From an uncultured Clostridium sp. (GTDB taxonomy: Bacteria > Bacillota > Clostridia > Lachnospirales > Lachnospiraceae), in contig UQBG01000011.1 of the NCBI GenBank assembly GCA_900539185.1, forward strand, positions 1-64,000: 64,000 nucleotides of DNA. The letters run 5' to 3'. This document shows positions 61,360 through 64,000 of the stretch, piece by piece. Made by a program: the position numbers and the translations under genes. Numbering within the stretch: position 1 is the stretch's first letter; each line of letters begins with the position of its first letter. The notes under the pieces are model-generated. The model saw nothing but the letters and a program-made list of their open reading frames with translations. It did no database searches and had not been told where the DNA came from.

Positions 61360-61953
61360 CTACTGCTCCTTCTCCAGCTCTTCCCGCATCAGCCGCAGTG
61401 CCTTTCCACGATGGCTGATCGCATTCTTCTGCTCCGGTGTCAGCTCCGCACTTGTGCAGCCATATTCCGGCAGGAAAAAGATCGGATCATAGCCGAATCC
61501 GTTTGCACCGGCCTCCTGATAGCCTATGATTCCCTCCATAGCGGCTTCCGTTACGATTTCCCTTCCGTCCGGCAGTACCGCCGCGATCGCACACATAAAC
61601 CGTGCCGTCCGTTTTTCATCCGGCACACCCTTCAGCCGATCCATAATCATCTGATTCTTGATGGAATACGGTGTGTCCTCTCCACCAAACCGGTGAGAAA
61701 ATACTCCCGGCTGCTTATCCATGTAGTCAACCTCCAGCCCGGAATCATCTGCCAGAACCAGATCATGGCACAAAGCATGAATGGCTCTTGCCTTAATCAA
61801 TGCATTCTCCCGGAAGGTTGTTCCGTTCTCTTCGATCTCGATATCCAGACCTGCCTCCTTCATCGACAGGATCTCATAGTCCAGACCTTCCATGATCGCC
61901 TTTATCTCTCTCATTTTATCCTTATTTCCGGTTGCAAATATCAGTCGCTTCAT
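61360..61953 (-). CDS. rdgB: XTP/dITP diphosphatase (RdgB/HAM1 family)
   Basis: 197 residues from the ATG at 61951-61953 with AGGAG seven bases upstream; an extra 15 codons upstream have no site. The opening RLIFATGNKDKMREI, the ENALIKARAI block, the ADDSGLEVD loop and GFGYDPIFF are the family signatures. The C-terminal SHRGKALRLM helix completes the fold. It removes deaminated purine nucleotides (dITP, XTP) from the pool, and fits the housekeeping cluster with the YfcE gene. Confidence 0.95.
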   Translation of the reverse strand: MKRLIFATGNKDKMREIKAIMEGLDYEILSMKEAGLDIEIEENGTTFRENALIKARAIHALCHDLVLADDSGLEVDYMDKQPGVFSHRFGGEDTPYSIKNQMIMDRLKGVPDEKRTARFMCAIAAVLPDGREIVTEAAMEGIIGYQEAGANGFGYDPIFFLPEYGCTSAELTPEQKNAISHRGKALRLMREELEKEQ

Positions 61954-62010
61954 GCCCTTTCTCCTTTTCATCTCTATCCGCTTTATTCTGTATCTCACAT
62001 TTCTTCCGCA

Positions 62011-63705
62011 TTATCGATCATTCGTAAATGCTTTCAGACACAGGTTACAGTTCTGTGTTTCCTCCGTGTTTGCCCATTTGCTTCCATACAGGCTGATATA
62101 TCCTTCGCCATCGGTGATATCAAAGTTCTTTGTCCGTTCATCCGCATCGTACTCGATTGCTACCGGATGAATGGAGCCCGGTGTCTCGATATAGACCACC
62201 ACTGCATACTTTTGATTATCCTCCAGTATAACTGCTTTATCCAGACGCACAGTATAATATCCGGCGTTATCAAAGGAACCTTCTGCTACCAGGGTCCGCT
62301 GGTTCAGACTGTCCGCATCCTCAAACTTCGGAACCACATAGACCTTATAGCTGGTATTCACATCTGTCGCATAGAACGAAACGGCTGCCAGCTCCTCATT
62401 TTTTCCGGCCTTATATACATTTGCAAAGTACGCGCTTTCCCGATTATATCCCAACTGCCCGGTCCAGCCCAGCAGATCGGACTGGTAAATGTGGTTGAAG
62501 TTATCGGCATTTCCCAGCTTTGAGTACACAACATTTGTCGTTCCGATATTCGCATCCTCATATGACACATAGAAGTAGCCGTCTTCTCCAAACTTCGTTC
62601 CCCAGCTGTTCTTACAGATAAATGCTCCATCCTTTTCCGGCTGTACCGTGAAGTATTCCTTTGGAAAATGATCATCCCAGCCCACAATGATAATATCATG
62701 GTTGCAGGCGGCTTCTTTGTCATAATAGTACGTCGCACGATCCCGGTTATAGTACATGGACCAGCTATCGGCTGTTGTCATCTGTGTATAAATGGAGGTT
62801 TCCACCGCACCATACTTATAGACAGCTTCCTTGATGCCGGTATAATTCTTTGATCCGATGATCTGCGCCTCTTCCAGATGCTTTCTGGCCTTCAGGGTAT
62901 CATCCGTCTCCCCGTCTCCGTATGGATCGTCAGACTCATAAACCGGCCCCTTCCAGCTCGCCATGTAGGCAATCGCCATCGTATATTCTCCACCGGCATT
63001 CTGATCCAGACTAAAGCCATTGCACAGACTCATATGATCGGGTGAAAATTCCAGATTCTCCTTCGGCGTCAGCGTCGTCTCCAGTGCCGCCAATGAAGCA
63101 AATGCCCAACAGGTACCATATCTTCCCTGATCCCGGACCGGTGTTACTCTGCTGAGTTCTCTCATATCATACCGTTCCGGAAGTACTACCTCCTCCGATA
63201 TCTGTGTCAGACTCGCACGCGCCTCCTTATAGTCCATGCTGAAGTCATAGTTAATATACTGTGCAATGTCTGCCAGCGGTACATAGATCACACCGTCTAT
63301 CGACTGCACGCGATCCGACATTTCCACTACCGTTCCATTGATTTTCGCCGATGCACTGTTAACATACAGGCTGATCTTGTTAACACCTTTTTCGATCAGA
63401 ATATTCCCATTATCATAGATCTGTGCAGAACAGTTAAATGCGTCTGTCAGTTGTTCCACCGGGAACATCAAACTGGCACGCGTACTCATGTACGGCTTTT
63501 CCTCTACCATGGAAAGCTCCGTTTCGCCCACATCGATCGCTATTCCTTTTTTATTATTCATTTCTGCCAGATCTGCCAGAAATTCGTCCTCACATTCTCG
63601 CTCCCGGCTTCCCGCTTTTACCTGTACATCGGAATGGGACACCAGTGCGACCACGATCAGTACAACATATACCAGTACAAATCCGGCGGCTACGATTTTT
63701 TTCAC
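62011..63705 (-). CDS. surface papain-family (C1) cysteine protease
   Basis: 564 residues with a GTG start six bases after GAGGG. A signal anchor covers residues 2-24. Residues 80-165 form a copper-amine-oxidase-like stalk domain (ASLMFPVEQLTDAF, then GVIYVPLADIAQYINY). The papain-like domain follows: VRDQGRYGTCWAFAS with the catalytic Cys, NHDIIIVGWDDH with the His and CKNSWGTKFGEDGYF with the Asn. A C-terminal domain of about 130 residues (lectin-like domain) ends the protein. It should be membrane-tethered outside the cell; the substrate is unknown. Confidence 0.9.
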   Translation of the reverse strand: MKKIVAAGFVLVYVVLIVVALVSHSDVQVKAGSRERECEDEFLADLAEMNNKKGIAIDVGETELSMVEEKPYMSTRASLMFPVEQLTDAFNCSAQIYDNGNILIEKGVNKISLYVNSASAKINGTVVEMSDRVQSIDGVIYVPLADIAQYINYDFSMDYKEARASLTQISEEVVLPERYDMRELSRVTPVRDQGRYGTCWAFASLAALETTLTPKENLEFSPDHMSLCNGFSLDQNAGGEYTMAIAYMASWKGPVYESDDPYGDGETDDTLKARKHLEEAQIIGSKNYTGIKEAVYKYGAVETSIYTQMTTADSWSMYYNRDRATYYYDKEAACNHDIIIVGWDDHFPKEYFTVQPEKDGAFICKNSWGTKFGEDGYFYVSYEDANIGTTNVVYSKLGNADNFNHIYQSDLLGWTGQLGYNRESAYFANVYKAGKNEELAAVSFYATDVNTSYKVYVVPKFEDADSLNQRTLVAEGSFDNAGYYTVRLDKAVILEDNQKYAVVVYIETPGSIHPVAIEYDADERTKNFDITDGEGYISLYGSKWANTEETQNCNLCLKAFTNDR

Positions 63706-63745
63706 CTTATACCCTCACGATCTTACTTTCCTTCTCAAACAGTTT

Positions 63746-64000
63746 CTATCTCTGTACCTCCGAAGCTCCTTTCGGTTTCCCCTGCTTCGGCGGTCTTGGC
63801 CCCAGATACTGATAATAGTATGCCTTAATCATACCATTATAGATCTTACGATTCTTATCTGCCTTTCTCCCCAGATACTTCTCCGCATCCTCATACGAAG
63901 TGATAATATACTTCGACCATGTATCCAGACGGTCAAAGCTGGCTGCGATCATACGATAAAGATCCGGCAGTTCCTCTTTCTCCTCCAGGCGTTCTCCATA
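63746..64000 (-). CDS. hypothetical protein, C-terminal part (cut by right edge)
   Basis: The frame is open to base 64000, so only the last 84 residues are seen. The visible part ends in a basic tail (LGPRPPKQGKPKGASEVQR) after a Tyr-rich helix (IYNGMIKAYYYQYLG) and is probably cytosolic. I do not recognise the family. It lies 41 bases upstream of the surface protease gene in the same direction. Confidence 0.5.
   Translation of the reverse strand, partial: YGERLEEKEELPDLYRMIAASFDRLDTWSKYIITSYEDAEKYLGRKADKNRKIYNGMIKAYYYQYLGPRPPKQGKPKGASEVQR

Noticed and set aside
60967..62523. A 518-codon plus-strand frame
   Set aside because: It is antisense to the phosphodiesterase, RdgB and protease genes, has skewed Leu/Ser/His/Cys-rich composition and no ribosome site; it is a shadow of their codon use.

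Overview
The window looks like the chromosome of a low-to-mid GC Gram-positive anaerobe, most likely a Lachnospiraceae-type Clostridia. The evidence is the strong AGGAGG-type ribosome sites, tRNAs without encoded CCA, a paired PspA and zinc-ribbon SPFH protein, an HscC-type Hsp70 beside a J-like TPR protein, a metNIQ importer, and accessory genes typical of gut Clostridia. Genus cannot be told from the sequence alone. Almost every gene lies on the minus strand.

Layout. 1-490: an AT-rich tail of an unknown gene that stops just before the 3' end of guaA, probably the end of an island integrated there. 0.5-11.7 kb: housekeeping, with mutY-DUF3783-guaA, a heterodimeric ABC exporter with its MarR regulator and operator, and DUF389-aroB-dut-HdeD. 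11.8-12.35 kb: six tRNA genes (Lys, Gln, His, Arg, Gly, Pro) with promoter and terminator. 12.5-22.8 kb: a small acidic membrane protein, pcrA, the SPFH/PspA envelope-stress pair, a gene-free stretch that folds like an orphan RNA, and hscC with a 1178-residue TPR protein. 23-35.5 kb: SGNH hydrolase, oxidoreductase, mnmA, metNIQ behind an unusual Met/Cys-rich leader peptide and attenuator, a YfhO-type membrane protein, YoaK/DUF1275, azlCD, a second SGNH hydrolase and a MATE exporter. 35.6-42 kb: an operon for a sortase-type surface protein, a GNAT and a calpain-like protease, downstream of an ECF sigma/anti-sigma pair.

42-60 kb is the accessory region. From 42 to 49 kb there are small hypotheticals, zinc-ribbon paralogues and gene fragments. 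From 49.18 to 59.29 kb I infer a 10.1-kb serine-recombinase element inserted inside rlmD: the recombinase 3' end runs into displaced rlmD sequence, and the element supplies a new rlmD 3' end so the methyltransferase stays full length. Its cargo is a Ser/Thr kinase, a DUF1016 nuclease-like gene with a duplicated palindrome, MobC without a visible relaxase, a P-loop/GNAT fusion and an antibiotic-resistance-type ABC-F protein behind an attenuator leader. Further degraded rlmD 3' fragments at 47.9 and 49.1 kb point to repeated use of the site.

60.7-64 kb returns to housekeeping: a YfcE-like phosphodiesterase, an RdgB-type pyrophosphatase, a surface papain-family protease and a partial gene at the right edge.

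The most unusual signals are the metNIQ leader peptide, the rlmD insertion history, the ABC-F leader, the calpain operon, the DUF1016 palindrome copy and the orphan structured RNA. No CRISPR array or rRNA gene was seen.
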